Source of the DNA: Ilyonectria destructans
Taxonomy: Eukaryota > Ascomycota > Sordariomycetes > Hypocreales > Nectriaceae
DNA length: 64,000 bases
Assembly: GCA_020740775.1 (NCBI GenBank)
Contig: JAHEWK010000006.1
Coordinates: forward strand, 806,001-870,000
Direction: 5' to 3'
Below the pieces are notes generated by a model that was given only the letters and a program-made list of their open reading frames with translations, had not been told where the DNA came from and made no database searches. Positions within the stretch are counted from its first letter, which is position 1. Each line of letters opens with the position of its first letter. Of the stretch, positions 34,569-45,993 are shown piece after piece. A program made the position numbers and the translations under genes.

Positions 34569-36134
34569 ATGAAGAACACCGAGTTGAAGATCCGCCTGTG
34601 GCCGGGCTCGCGCTCCGGTATCACGGTTCAGCCGGATGCGAATACCCCATGTACCAAGGCCCAGGACGCAGGCCGAAGTCGCTGGGGCTGCACTGAATGC
34701 AAGAGGCGCCGGGTCAAGTGCGATGAGACGTTCCCCGTGTGCATTCGCTGTCAGAAGCGCGGCGCAGTTTGCCAGTCGGCACCTCGGCTGCGACAGTGGC
34801 AGATCGAGGCGCCTTGGATCAACTCCAGGAAGGGCTCGTCGACCACGGCCTTGCAGGCTAGAGGTGGAGTCTCGGATGATACAGCTTTGTTGCAGTATTG
34901 GCTGGAGCGAGCAAGTCAAATCATGGTCATCGACCCTGACGACAACCCGCTCTCGTTCCCCATCTTGGAGTACATTGAACGATGTCCAAGCCTCAAGCAC
35001 GCTCTGCAAAGCACCAGCGCCGCACACAAGAACTACTTTGATCCTGAAAAGCTGTCGACCTGTCTGGAGGAGCGCAACTGGGCGATAAGACTAATCATCG
35101 ATGAACTTACTTGCCCGGGCGACAATATCTTCCCCGTCTTTCTCAGCGTGCTCCTCCTGGGACTCTCGGCCGCCTGGACTGACGGGCCCACCTCGAAATG
35201 CGGCCAGGAGCATCTGCGTGGCGCGCGAGCACTGGTAGACATGCTTCTATCCAGTTCCTCGGCTCAGGAGAATAGGCCACCATACTTTGGCTTCATGATT
35301 GGCGCCTATCTGTACTGGGAAATGGCCACAGCATTCCTTGTTCCGACCAACCGCCAGATCCCCATCAATACCCACGAGATAGTCTCAGCTGTCTTGGAGA
35401 TTGGTGACCAATACCATCCAATTGCAGGTTATTCGACAGAGATATTTTACTACATCGGTAACCTCGGTCGGTATTGCCGGTCCGTCATCGAGACCGGGAT
35501 CCGTGACGACATCTTGGAAGCTCTTTTGGAGGAGCAAATGACGAAATGGGAACCAAATTGCGACGTTCCAGAACTCAAAGCATTGAGTGATGCTTATAGA
35601 CACCATGGGTTGATCAACCTAGCAGCCATTTGTTACCGCCGAGATGTCAAGGAGACGGCAATCGAAACCACATCGCCGTCACTATCAGACATCTTGCCAT
35701 TCCTGGAAGACATTTCACCATTACTTGACGACATATCACCAGTACAAGAAGACGCAACATCACTCGATTTTAATCCACCGCAAAATCCTGAAGTGGGAGA
35801 AGGCAATTTCGTCGATGCTGATTTGGAGAGCACAATCAGAAATCGCGCTTTGATAATTGTTCGATCTCTCACAGCCATCCCATCCAGCCATGCCTCTACC
35901 AACTTGCAGGCAATACCGCTCTTGACGGCAGGATCAGAGCTGTCGGCAGAAGATACGCATGAGCGCGAATTGGTTCAGCGTCGATTCAAGGATCTATACT
36001 CGCACAACCACCTGCGGGCTAATCTCGACGCGCTGCAATTACTGGATGAAGTTTGGGCGTTGCGCGATGCTGGCCAGATGGTCAACTGGCTGGAAGTCAT
36101 GTTGAGCAAGGGCTGGAATATGATGATGGGATGA
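34569..36134 (+). CDS. Zn2Cys6 transcription factor 2, 521 aa
   Basis: Intronless. The ATG at 34569 (MKNTELKIRLWPGSRSG, good context gccgccATG) is chosen because it matches the short basic starts of the two paralogues; 34422 is an alternative giving 49 more residues. Zinc cluster: GCTECKRRRVKCDETFPVC plus CQKRGAVC, then RLRQWQIEAPW. The effector part has LLQYWLERASQIMVIDPDDNPLSFP. An insertion with a threefold repeat (SDILPFLEDISPLLDDISPVQEDAT) is absent from the paralogues. The end is WALRDAGQMVNWLEVMLSKGW. It probably regulates the P450/GABA-T side or the FAD oxidase downstream. Confidence 0.92.
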   Translation: MKNTELKIRLWPGSRSGITVQPDANTPCTKAQDAGRSRWGCTECKRRRVKCDETFPVCIRCQKRGAVCQSAPRLRQWQIEAPWINSRKGSSTTALQARGGVSDDTALLQYWLERASQIMVIDPDDNPLSFPILEYIERCPSLKHALQSTSAAHKNYFDPEKLSTCLEERNWAIRLIIDELTCPGDNIFPVFLSVLLLGLSAAWTDGPTSKCGQEHLRGARALVDMLLSSSSAQENRPPYFGFMIGAYLYWEMATAFLVPTNRQIPINTHEIVSAVLEIGDQYHPIAGYSTEIFYYIGNLGRYCRSVIETGIRDDILEALLEEQMTKWEPNCDVPELKALSDAYRHHGLINLAAICYRRDVKETAIETTSPSLSDILPFLEDISPLLDDISPVQEDATSLDFNPPQNPEVGEGNFVDADLESTIRNRALIIVRSLTAIPSSHASTNLQAIPLLTAGSELSAEDTHERELVQRRFKDLYSHNHLRANLDALQLLDEVWALRDAGQMVNWLEVMLSKGWNMMMG

Positions 36135-36901
36135 TGGTGTATTCTTATAATCCAGACGGTTTTATTCTTGCAGTTGCTTACTACATGTACGTCGCTCTCT
36201 GGTGGACCTGGCATTGAAGTTATGCGGAAATATAAGGTAGTTCATCTGTACCCTGGTTTCAGTCAGCCCATTAATACCACAAAACGTCAGTTGCCTGCGG
36301 AAATTAGAGAGACCCTCCCTCGTCGCACAGACTCCATTGTGATTGCATTCCCCAGCGCTTCGAGGACAGAGATCGTCCGCTTTGGTCTAAGATCTAGCCG
36401 ACATACGATGTGGTGCAATTCCACTGCTGCCGAACACATGGATGCCTGCAGACCTCCTCGCCACACCCATTTCGACCAATCCTGATGCAAAATACGCCCT
36501 TCCTATTCTGGCCCAAACGCGAGGAAGTGGGACACGTCTTCTCGTACTAGTCTGCATGATACCAGCCCAAAGCCCCACATGTGCAGCTTCAGGATCTAGC
36601 CGTTTTGATAAGAAAAGCGAGATTTGACTCAGATGATCCGTTATCGCACTGCCGTAGTATGTGATTACCCGAGACACAATCGGAATCGGAATTCATTGGC
36701 AATCTCACCCATGCAACTCCAACAAAGGGGGGGCTCAATTTTGATAGCCTTGCGCCGGCGCGAAAGCTGGATATAAGACAACAACAGTGAGGAACATTGC
36801 TCCGGTGTCTGCTACTACTCCACTATTTCAACTCTTTCAAAGGGATTCCTACTGTACTCAGACGCTAATTACTGAGTTTCAAACCCCGCGAACCACGAAA
36901 C
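36135..36901. other. Intergenic, promoter of FAD oxidase
   Basis: About 770 bp with no supported gene; only short antisense frames. Confidence 0.35.
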
Positions 36902-38441
36902 ATGTCCTCCAGCGCCTTCCCTCCCCCGAATGGGATGAAGTCCTTCTGGCGGGCAAACCCGGGGAAATTGGACAACCATCGGTCAACCGCACAACTTCCG
37001 GAGGAATGCGATATTGTGGTGGTGGGCGCTGGATATTCAGCAGCTGCTCTTGTTACGCATATTATCGCGCAAGCAAAAGGAAATTTGCCATCAATTCTCG
37101 TCTTGGAAGCGAGGCAGCTGTGTTCTGGTGCCACAGGACGAAATGGTAAATGATTTGCGAACGTTTCAGCAACATTTACGGTGGGCTAATGGAATATCAG
37201 GGGGGCATCTAAAACCAGACTCGTATTATTCCATCTCGAGATTGGCAACTGAGTATGGGATTGATGCGGCTGCAGAGGTGGCCAATTTCGAGTCGGCCAA
37301 CGTCGATGCAGTGACCGAGTTCATTCAGGAGAACAAGGTGGACTGTGACTTCGTCCTCACGCGGGCCACCGATGTCCAGTTCTCTGCTGAACATCAGGAG
37401 AAAGTGAGGGCCGGTTACGAACGACTGTTGGCTGCCGGTGTCAAGGCAACGAAAGGGACATATTGTGCGGAGGACAGATATGCCGAGAAGGTGAGTGGTT
37501 TACACATATGTATCAGCCACGTGAACATAATCCCTCTAACGACTCAAAGCTCTCTGGCGTCAAGGGAGCAAAAGGCTGTTTCAGCTATACTGCAGGCCAC
37601 CTTTGGCCATATAAGCTCATACAGCACATGTTCTCAAAGGCAATTGAACAAGGCATTAATCTCCAGACAAACACACCTGTTCAAAGTGTGTCATCAGGTC
37701 CTGATGCAACGGGTCGATGGGTCCTGAAAACTAGCCGAGGGGTGGTGAAGGCTAAGCAAGTCGTGATGGCAACCAACGCATACACATCAGCACTCCTACC
37801 TGAGTACGCCGACAAAATTATACCTTACCGAGCCGTGTGCAGTCACATTGTCACTCCAGGCAAAGCGCCCCTGTTGACAAATTCCTATGCACTGAGATTC
37901 GCGGATTGGGACTTTGACTACTTGATTCCTCGCCCAGACGGGAGCATTATTGTGGGCGGTGCTCGCAGGGCTTACATTGGACATCAGGAAGATTGGTATG
38001 GGAATGTTGACGACACCAAGTTAATCGAGCGCGCTCGACACTACTTTGATGGCTACATGCAGAGACATTTCAGTGGGTGGGAGGATAGTGGCGCATATGT
38101 TGACGACATTTGGACAGGAAGTACGCCAACCCATTCCCCTCGCTCAAAACCGCAGGTCACTGATCTCTTTCAAAGTCATGGGCTACTCATCCGACCGTCT
38201 GCCCCGCGTTGGCCCAATTCCGAACCGCCCCGGCATGTATATCATGGGTGGCTTTACAGGACATGGTATGCCCCAAGTCTTCCTTTGCGCCCAAGGAGTG
38301 ACCGACATGGTTCTAGAGGGTAAGCCGTATAGCGAGACTGGCTTACCACGTCTATTCGAAGAGTCGTCAAAGCGACTGCAAGACCCAAGGAATCGAGTGA
38401 TGGAGATTTATGACTCTCTACCATTGAGCGCAAAGCTGTGA
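36902..38441 (+). CDS. FAD-dependent oxidase, DadA/PuuB type, 456 aa, 4 exons, C-terminal AKL
   Basis: Exons 36902-37145, 37201-37490, 37550-38120 and 38176-38441 (introns 55, 59, 55 bp). Features: N-terminal FWRANPG, DIVVVGAGYSAAALV (FAD), LEARQLCSGATGRNGGHLKPD, AGHLWPYKL, VMATNAYTSALLPEY, WTGIMGYSSDRLPRVGPIP and the C-terminal FAD loop GMYIMGGFTGHGMP. The family oxidises amine substrates such as gamma-glutamylputrescine, glycine or D-amino acids with O2. The C-terminus SAKL is a peroxisomal PTS1. Together with the aldehyde dehydrogenases and GABA-T it could form a putrescine-to-succinate route (inference). Confidence 0.93.
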
Positions 38442-39486
38442 GTTATTGGGATGTTACATGCTCTTAAATGAGGGCGAAACGGAAACAATTATAAGACCAC
38501 CAGACGGAATTACACAGACGCGAGTCCAAGCCACGAGTTGGTGGATCTGAGGGGGGTATATGAGTTGAACAGGCCAAATTCATGCTTCGTTTAACGATTG
38601 TGCTGGAGATTTAATTGGAGCCATACAGTATAGGGAAGAAGACCATAAACTGAACTAGGTCACCATCGCTAATAATATTTTCCTGGGTGAAGATGCTCGA
38701 CCGCCCGATGGCATTTGACACATCAAGTCTCGGTCCTATGCGTTCCTTATTCATATTTACTCCCGTGGGCATTCCGTGATGACTTGTGAGGAATTAAATA
38801 ACCATATGGCAGTTTTGGAGATATTCTTCAGAGGGAGTAAATTTCGGTATTATTGTTGAACGGGCCCCCAATGACCTCGACGTCTAAAGTGCTTGTTAGG
38901 TTTGATGAGGATGCTATGGGAGCTCATCTGACGGGCGTACTCCAATTCCTAGGAGCCTGATGGCTAGTGACAAATACAACAGCTTGGCGTAACAGCTATT
39001 GGCATCTCGACTTGGATACCTGGTAGTGATTGTGGCCTGGCCGAGATCCCTCCGGCTTGTGCGGATATGCAAGCATGCAATCTGGCGTAGTCGGTGCCGC
39101 TCAGAAGGTGGGGTCGTAACCTCGGGATTTGGTCAAATGAGGAAATACGCCTGAGAGCATTGTTGGCTATCAGTAACATGACTCTAGTTCCTCCAACTAT
39201 CCCCAATGCAGCAATGGATTGGAGCGATAACTTGCGGGGTAGAGTCGCAGATCGGAGTCAAATCGGTATCTGAATCACTTCATTCATCTATTACCCGATG
39301 AAGACTCATTGCGAGGATTCACGCCTTTATCGGACGAAGCTCCATCCAGACACAGGCTCCCGTTGCCCCTCGTACTTAAACTTCCACATTCGGGATATCT
39401 CACCTACCTCAGTCTTCTACATCCTCCCAGTTGATCTCATATCTTGTTATTATTTTCCAAAAAATATCCCTTCGATCTAAACAATC
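38442..39486. other. Intergenic, no gene recognised
   Basis: About 1 kb between the FAD oxidase and NmrA-like gene; no coding frame with support. Confidence 0.4.
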
Positions 39487-40524
39487 ATGGTCGCCGCTGT
39501 CCCTTCCGAGAAGAAGATAATTGTCGTAATTGGAGGGTCGGGCATGGTCGGAGGTTCCGTCGCCCGCTCCCTCCATGACAATTCCGACTTTTGGGTGCGA
39601 CTAACCACTCGCGACACAACCACAACCAGAGCAAAGCGTCTCGTTGATCAAGGTTTCGAGGTTATTAAAGCAGACTCTTGGAACCCACAAGAACTTGATG
39701 TCGCTTTCCAGGGCGCGTACGGCGTCTTTCTGAATACTGATTCGGACGACCTAAACTTCAAGAACGAGATTGGGCCTCCAGAGTCAGCCATGGGCAAAAT
39801 TGTTATCGATGCTGCAATGAGACAGGGTGTCAAGCACTTTGTCTTCTCCGGACTGCCCGAGGCCAAAAAGCTCACCAATGGCGAAGTCTCAATCCTCTCG
39901 TTCGATAACAAGAATGCCATTGCCAATTATGGGCGCAAAGCTAGCTTTGCATCCTTCATCGAGGTCAACATCGGTTGGGCCATGGATATCTTTTTGATGG
40001 AGACTTATGGAAAGGCTTTTGGAGGCTTCGCGACTATCCCCGACACGGAGGGGTTCCTCACTTTGAAGTTGTTCCCCATGCCTAATCAACCAGAGAGGAT
40101 TCCCTGGACGTCGGTGCGTGACGACTACGGCGATGCGGTGCATGCCGTCCTCCTCGATCCCACGAGTTACGACAAGAGAACCATCTGGGCCATCTCTGAC
40201 TACACGGGTTTCCAAAATGTTGCCGACGCCTACAACTCCGTCACTGGTACCCAGACCGCGCGATTCATTCCGGACTTTGAGCCGCTGAAGGCAGCCACTC
40301 CTGGTAAAACGAAGGAGGTCAATGGTCTGAGGAACTATTGCAATTACATCAAAGGCGATTACTGCAATGGCCAACCGACTGACGAGAACCTCGTGAAGGA
40401 AAACCGGCGATTGAAGGAAATTGCGTCACGAGCTCGGGGACGAACGGGTGTCGAAGCCCAACTTCAAACAATCAAGGGCTTCATCCAAGCCTATGGCCCA
40501 GTGAAACTTGAAAATAAGCTGTAG
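39487..40524 (+). CDS. NmrA-like family protein, 345 aa
   Basis: Intronless. The Rossmann motif is VVIGGSGMVGGSVARSL (NmrA-type GxxGxxG), followed by VRLTTRDTTTTRAKRL, VIKADSWNPQELDVAFQGAYGVFLNT, and KHFVFSGL; there is no classical YxxxK, as usual for NmrA-like proteins. The family comprises NAD(P)-binding redox sensors that modulate nitrogen-metabolite repression through GATA factors, and also atypical reductases. Its placement in a nitrogen-compound cluster is suggestive, but sequence cannot separate sensor from reductase. Confidence 0.9.
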   Translation: MVAAVPSEKKIIVVIGGSGMVGGSVARSLHDNSDFWVRLTTRDTTTTRAKRLVDQGFEVIKADSWNPQELDVAFQGAYGVFLNTDSDDLNFKNEIGPPESAMGKIVIDAAMRQGVKHFVFSGLPEAKKLTNGEVSILSFDNKNAIANYGRKASFASFIEVNIGWAMDIFLMETYGKAFGGFATIPDTEGFLTLKLFPMPNQPERIPWTSVRDDYGDAVHAVLLDPTSYDKRTIWAISDYTGFQNVADAYNSVTGTQTARFIPDFEPLKAATPGKTKEVNGLRNYCNYIKGDYCNGQPTDENLVKENRRLKEIASRARGRTGVEAQLQTIKGFIQAYGPVKLENKL

Positions 40525-40772
40525 AATAATTGCTTACTTTGTATAATTTAACAAGTCAATACAATAAAAGATTATAGCATACTGAATTGGCTTCAAAATC
40601 TGCTGCTATGTGAGGTTCTGAAATTTCCATCACTTCCACGCAAACAAGCCTTCTTCTCTTTGACTAGGACGATGCATTCACCATCCACGGCATAGACTTC
40701 AAATCAATTTCTCTATCTCAATTTGGCTTGAATTTCCTCTTAAAATTTTGGTCTTTCAAGATATCCTCCTAA

Positions 40773-41153
40773 TCAAACAAGCTCAACCTTCTCTTGCATG
40801 TCAATGAAGACTGCAACATTGGCAAAATCATCGCTACACTCAAAAGTAATTGTCTGACCCTTTTGCATAACCATCACGTCTCCTTTGTGCAACGTAAACT
40901 TTTCACCATCCTTGACGTCGATTTTGATCCATCCTTCCGTGACGTACAGAAACTCATCCACTGGCCACACGAGGGTGTCTTTTCCCTTCTCCCGCAACAT
41001 TCCAACAACAACTTTGCCGTCTTTGGATCGATAGATGATGGATTTGGTGCCCTCGTATAGGGGAAATGGCTCCTCGGGAAAGGAATCCCAGTGGCCATGA
41101 GGGACAGACTGAGGGTCAAAGGTACCCGTGGTATTTCCTTGTGAAGCAAGCAT
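40773..41153 (-). CDS. Small single-domain cupin, 126 aa
   Basis: Intronless, MLASQGNTTGTF start. Core beta-barrel strands are visible in GMLREKGKDTLVWPVDEFLYVTEGWIKIDV and FTLHKGDVMVMQKGQTITFE. The arrangement (xWPVDEFLYVxEG) resembles the cupin-3 / DUF861 group found in amine and ureidoglycolate catabolism, in which the metal histidines are often missing; here too the expected HxH is absent. A binding or isomerase role is possible; function unknown. Confidence 0.82.
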   Translation of the reverse strand: MLASQGNTTGTFDPQSVPHGHWDSFPEEPFPLYEGTKSIIYRSKDGKVVVGMLREKGKDTLVWPVDEFLYVTEGWIKIDVKDGEKFTLHKGDVMVMQKGQTITFECSDDFANVAVFIDMQEKVELV

Positions 41154-42332
41154 GATTTTTGAGTAATGAAGACTGTGCCGCTATGCAGGACTAGATTAGA
41201 AACGACCTTAAATGATTGAGAGCGGGGCGGGTAATAAATACATTATCAATGATGTGAAAGCTCGTTGAAGAAGTTGGAGTTTCTATGATGAAATCTATCG
41301 CTTCATTGAAGCACCTTATGAGGAAACAGGGGAAGAAATAAATGAATGGATGCATTACTAAGGCACACGGGCAGACTTCCTCATTTGGACACATGGCGAG
41401 CAGGCGGTTTGCTTGCGGGGTAGTCGGGATCGGTTCAGTTTGGGCAAGTGTATCTCCCCACACTCGATAGCCATCTAATAATAGTGTATTTGGCTTTTTT
41501 CTTTTTGGCTTTACTCAATATCATCAGGCCATACAGTATCTGTAAACGATAGAGATATATAGGTAGAACTACACCTAATACTAGAAGAGACTGTAGCTTG
41601 AGTATAAAGTTGTTACACAGTGATCTTTGCCATACGCTTCAATTCAACCCTGCTGTCTGCCTAATAATAGTGCATCTATTGATAATCTTCGAGTCTGCAT
41701 TCTCTCTCGGTTTTTATCAAAGGTAGGATCCGCTGAACCTCGAGCAGACGGTGGCTGTCCAGCTGTAAAAAGGATGATACAGAACAGAAGAGGTAAGCCC
41801 TGGCCGTTACAGGGTTTCAGTCTATGCAGGCGTGCTCGTCAGTTGCCGAAAGCACACTTGTGTCTAGGGCAGTCGCTCCAACGATCAATTAATTCGTTTC
41901 CTACGCCTAACCCAACGCAGCCTTCGAAGGCCCAGACTCATCAGTGTGTTGGCGACGCGTAAGCAGCCTCAGTCCACGTGACGTGCCTCGCAGCTTCAGC
42001 CGCACATCTGCCTCCTAAGCGGCAATTTTTTCCGCACTCGAACTGCCCGTAAATCTACAAGCCCTCCGGCGATCGCAAGCTCCAAAGATAATCGCCAACC
42101 TGCTATGCGCTGGCTGCGGATCTCAGCGCCTATCTTTATCGACTTCTTCGTCACAATCCATAACGCACTTGACCACCAACATCTCAGCCTCGAGACTCCC
42201 CCGATCGAGACTTCCCCGATCGAGACTTCCCCGATAACACTGTCGACCAACGAACCATTTGGAAGCGAGCTTCTTTGCTCACAAATATATGTGTTGTTGC
42301 TAAAGTGATGGTGATTTCCCACAACACCTAGC
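41154..42332. other. Divergent intergenic region, cupin / NACHT gene
   Basis: About 1.2 kb. It includes a short tandem repeat of a 15-bp unit (gatcgagacttcccc, two full copies plus a part) near 42190-42235. A small open frame 42105-42308 covers this repeat but has no support as a gene. Confidence 0.4.
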
Positions 42333-45241
42333 ATGGATACGAAACCACCCTACAGCGAGCTTGCAAGCAGCCGCGTAAGAGGGCAGTACAGTAACACCAC
42401 TGGGTCCCAGTATAACAACACCGATACTGGGTCCCAGTACATCAACTCTGGCTGTGGTATTCAGTATAATGCCCAAACTATAAACTTAGGTAAGATGCTC
42501 AGCGCAATAGCTGTGCCATACATTCTAAACGAGGCTGACCTCGCACAGGCACCAATCCCGAGGGATGGACGGCTGAAACGAGTATTCGCGCCCTCCTTCT
42601 GACGAACCCACGCGACGACATGAAAACCCTCAAACGCAATAAGGGACCTCGATCTCCGGGTACGTGCGAGTGGATACTTAACACCAAGGAGTTTAATGAA
42701 TGGCTTGGCTCCAGGGCCCGCGCCGGGCGGTCAGCCAATGTTCTATCGCTCTACGGATATCCTGGCAGAGGCAAATCGACTATGGCTATTTTTCTTGCCG
42801 AGACCTTGTCGAAAAAGCTGACTACCGAAGGAAATACCGTGGCCTACTTCTTCTGCGATTCCAGCTTCCATACGCGCAGGACAGCCACATCCGTGCTCAG
42901 AGGGATTATCTGGCAACTGGCCGATCAGCACCCTCAACTCGTGAAGCATATCCTCCCAAGATACAGACATGACCAGAAATTTACCAATTCCTTCGATACT
43001 CTATGGGGAATTCTGATGGAAATCGCTGCGGATGAAACTGGGGGTCGAAAGTTTTGCATTCTCGATGCCTTGGATGAATGCGATCCGGAATCCCAGCAAA
43101 TTCTGTTGAAACAGTTACACGAGACTTTCCAGGACTCAAATTCAACTCCAAACCTCAGTTTTCTCATCACCAGTCGACCACACCCAGACATACAAGAGTA
43201 CCTGCAAGACTTCGTCAACAAGGACATAGCCTCCTTCTCAGGATTAAAACATGACATCAGTCGATACATCAACGCGAAAGTGTCGGACCTTGCGAGAAAG
43301 AAAAAGTACACGGATCATGTTAAAACACAAGTTTGTCAAATCCTCAAGGAAAAGGCGGAAGGCACCTTTCTCTGGGTAGGCTTAGCATGTGAGCAACTGA
43401 GCGACCGTGACGTATTTTCAAAAGATGCCATTGCTGTTCTTCAAGCGCTGCCCAACGGGCTTTCCTCGCTGTATAAGAAGCTTCTACATACGGCCTTGGA
43501 TCGGAAAGGGGCAAACAAAAACGCAATAAGAACCATCTTGAGCTTCGTGGCGGTATCCATACGTCCATTTACGATAGCAGAATTATCAGAAGCCTGTGAT
43601 CTTCACCAGGAACAAGACTTGGAAACGCGGCTTCGGTTCACACAGGACGAGATTGCATCCTGTCATTTTCTGGTGGTTGAGAAAGGTGGAAATGTGGTTG
43701 TGCTGCATCAATCCGTCAAAGACTTCTTATTTGAGTCTGAGCCGGATGGAGTCCTGCCTGCATTAGAAGCACATGCCCGGCTTGCATTCCGATGCATCGA
43801 TCAACTCATGCAAGTACCCGATAGCAACGAGGGCAAAGCCGCGTTTTACGGCAGATATCTTCTATCATACGCGGCTCAGTTCTGGCCTCATCATGCGCAT
43901 CTTTCTAAGTCAGAGTTCAAGGTCCAAGAGGCTCATGACGAGTTCTTCGCCACCGACTCCCCATACTGGAAGCTGTGGATGGAGAAGGTTCGACGCAATA
44001 GACCCATGAGTATTCCTGAAGGGTTCACAGTTTTGCACGCAGCCGGAAGATGGGGGATACCTACTCTAATCGGTCATGTTCATTCAAAACAGCCAATTAG
44101 CGAGGCGATTAACGTCAACTGCGCTGCTTCGAACGGCACGACGCCGATTGATCAGGCAGTGGGTGCAGGACATGTAGAAGTCATTGATCAACTCCTAGAT
44201 CATAACGCCATTGTGAGCAAGCGCACTTTTCGGATCCTGGCGAAAAACAAGCGGCATGGAAAGGCAATGATGAGGCTTATCTTGGATCGACAAGGGGACG
44301 AAATCTCGATCCCCAACTCGACGATAGCTGCTCTTGCGATCAATTTTGATACTGAGATGATGAGAATCACTCTTCACCGGTACAGTCATGCCATTGTGGC
44401 TACCAAGGAGGTGATTAACGCCACAGCTGAGAACTCCCTTCACGGCGCAGCAACGTTGCGGCTTCTTCTCGATAGGCAAAGAAATAAACTTACGATCAAT
44501 GACGATACATTCACTGCCCTTGCCTATCAATTTGATCAGGAGATAGTACGCCTTTTTCTTAACCAGCAAGGAGATAGAGCTATTCTCACCACGGAGGTGA
44601 TCGAGGCAGCGGCGAGAAATCGGCGCTATGGCGAGGAAGTCATGAGGGTTCTTCTGAACCTGCGAGGAGAGGAGATGATGTTTACTAGTATCGCATTGGA
44701 AGCAGCAGTCGGGAATTGGAACCATTGCGAGGCAGTAGTGAGACTTTTGGTTAACCAGGGACAACAAGAGATGACGATTACCGAAGAAGTCGTTGAGATT
44801 GCGGCCGAAAATTGGGATTCTGGCGAGGCAGTAATACGGCTGCTTATCGAAGGTCGGAAAGGAAGGATTGCGATTACCGATGAGGCAGTAGCTTCTATTG
44901 CGCGGAATTTTGGTGGAAAAATGATGGGATTTCTTCTTGATCGACGAGGGGATGCGATTGACATTACCGAGGAGGTGGTAGAGGCAGCAGTTGGGAATGA
45001 GCGAAGTGCCGAAGTTCTAAAGGTGCTCCTGGACCGACGAGAAGATAAAGTTGTTATTACTGAGGAGGTGGTTGAGATGGCGGCTGGGAATGAGAATAAT
45101 GGCGAAGCATTGATGGAACTGCTTCTAGACCGGCCGAGAGAAAAGATTACGATGACCGAGGGGGCCATGGCTTCTCTCGAGCGAAGCTTTGAGGGAGAGC
45201 TAATCAGGATCGCGACCACGAAATGCGCAGATGTTCCTTAG
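42333..45241 (+). CDS. NACHT/STAND NTPase with ankyrin-like repeats (fungal NLR-like), 949 aa, 2 exons
   Basis: Exons 42333-42489 and 42549-45241; the 59-bp intron joins QTINL to GTNPEGWTAETSIRALLLTNP. Residues 18-50 are a polar repeat (GQYSNTTGSQYNNTDTGS and two further units) like the short amyloid-prone or repeat N-termini of fungal NLRs. The NACHT part has the Walker A loop GYPGRGKST (122-130), Walker B LDALDEC (224-230) and FLITSRPHPDI. A winged-helix-like segment with LHQSVKDFL follows. From about residue 600 to the end there are roughly eleven 30-residue units of the type ITEEVVExAAGNxxxGEAVxxLLLDRR, an ankyrin-like repeat. It is expected to be a signal-sensing NTPase in incompatibility or immunity; ligand unknown. 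Confidence 0.9.
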
Positions 45242-45993
45242 CAGACACAGAAACGTGCACAAGAGCTGCTGTAAGGGTGTAAATTTCCATATATACAGTT
45301 GTAGTAAATAGATTTTGTGCATAGATGGGAGATTTTCTCAGGCAGGGGCGCGTGATGTGAGGATGTGTTAGATTACACCGTCAGGCCAAAACGTAGTGCA
45401 CCACTATAATTGGTGACTTTTTATGCATCTAAGTCCATATACCGCAATCTGACAGGATGAGCCAAGATAAAAGGTGGTGGACACAGCACAGGCCTTGGAA
45501 GAGAGAGATGAGCTTAGCGTTCGCCAACAGCGGGGAATTAGTCTGGGCAATAATTGCAACGCCCTGACAAGACGGGAGGGAGGTCAAGGGAATGGTCGAA
45601 TGGACGCTAGGGACCACAACTGGCATAATTACTACTTTGGGGAATTTAGCGAAATCTATCATCAGCAGTCATGCTCTAGCCTGGTTCCTCAATTTCAGCT
45701 ATCAGGTAACTTATCTCTTGTACCCTATGGAATCAATGGATCCATCCCTGCCATATCGGCTGTTCACCGATAATGGATGTGCCAAGAACATTTAAGCTTA
45801 GTAGAAAGACTATGGTTCATCCTCGTAGCGTCCCCAGTATCCGGAAACGCTTTCCCCAGGGTTGGGGATTCCTCATAAAGAGGCCAGCATCTCCGTGATG
45901 AACTGAGACCATCACCAAAGTCATCACCTTATTTCTAACTCTACACTCCCTCCACTTCTTTCAAAGTTCTCGTTATTATATGGCACCGCCAGC
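45242..45993. other. Intergenic, promoter of AAT permease
   Basis: About 750 bp. Small frames (45474-45773, 45592-45795) have no recognisable domain and are treated as noise. Confidence 0.35.

Noticed and set aside
42105..42308. Small frame with PIETS repeats upstream of the NACHT gene, considered as a paired effector
   Set aside because: It does not carry the GxQYNN repeat of the NACHT protein, and the repeat is explained by a 15-bp DNA duplication.
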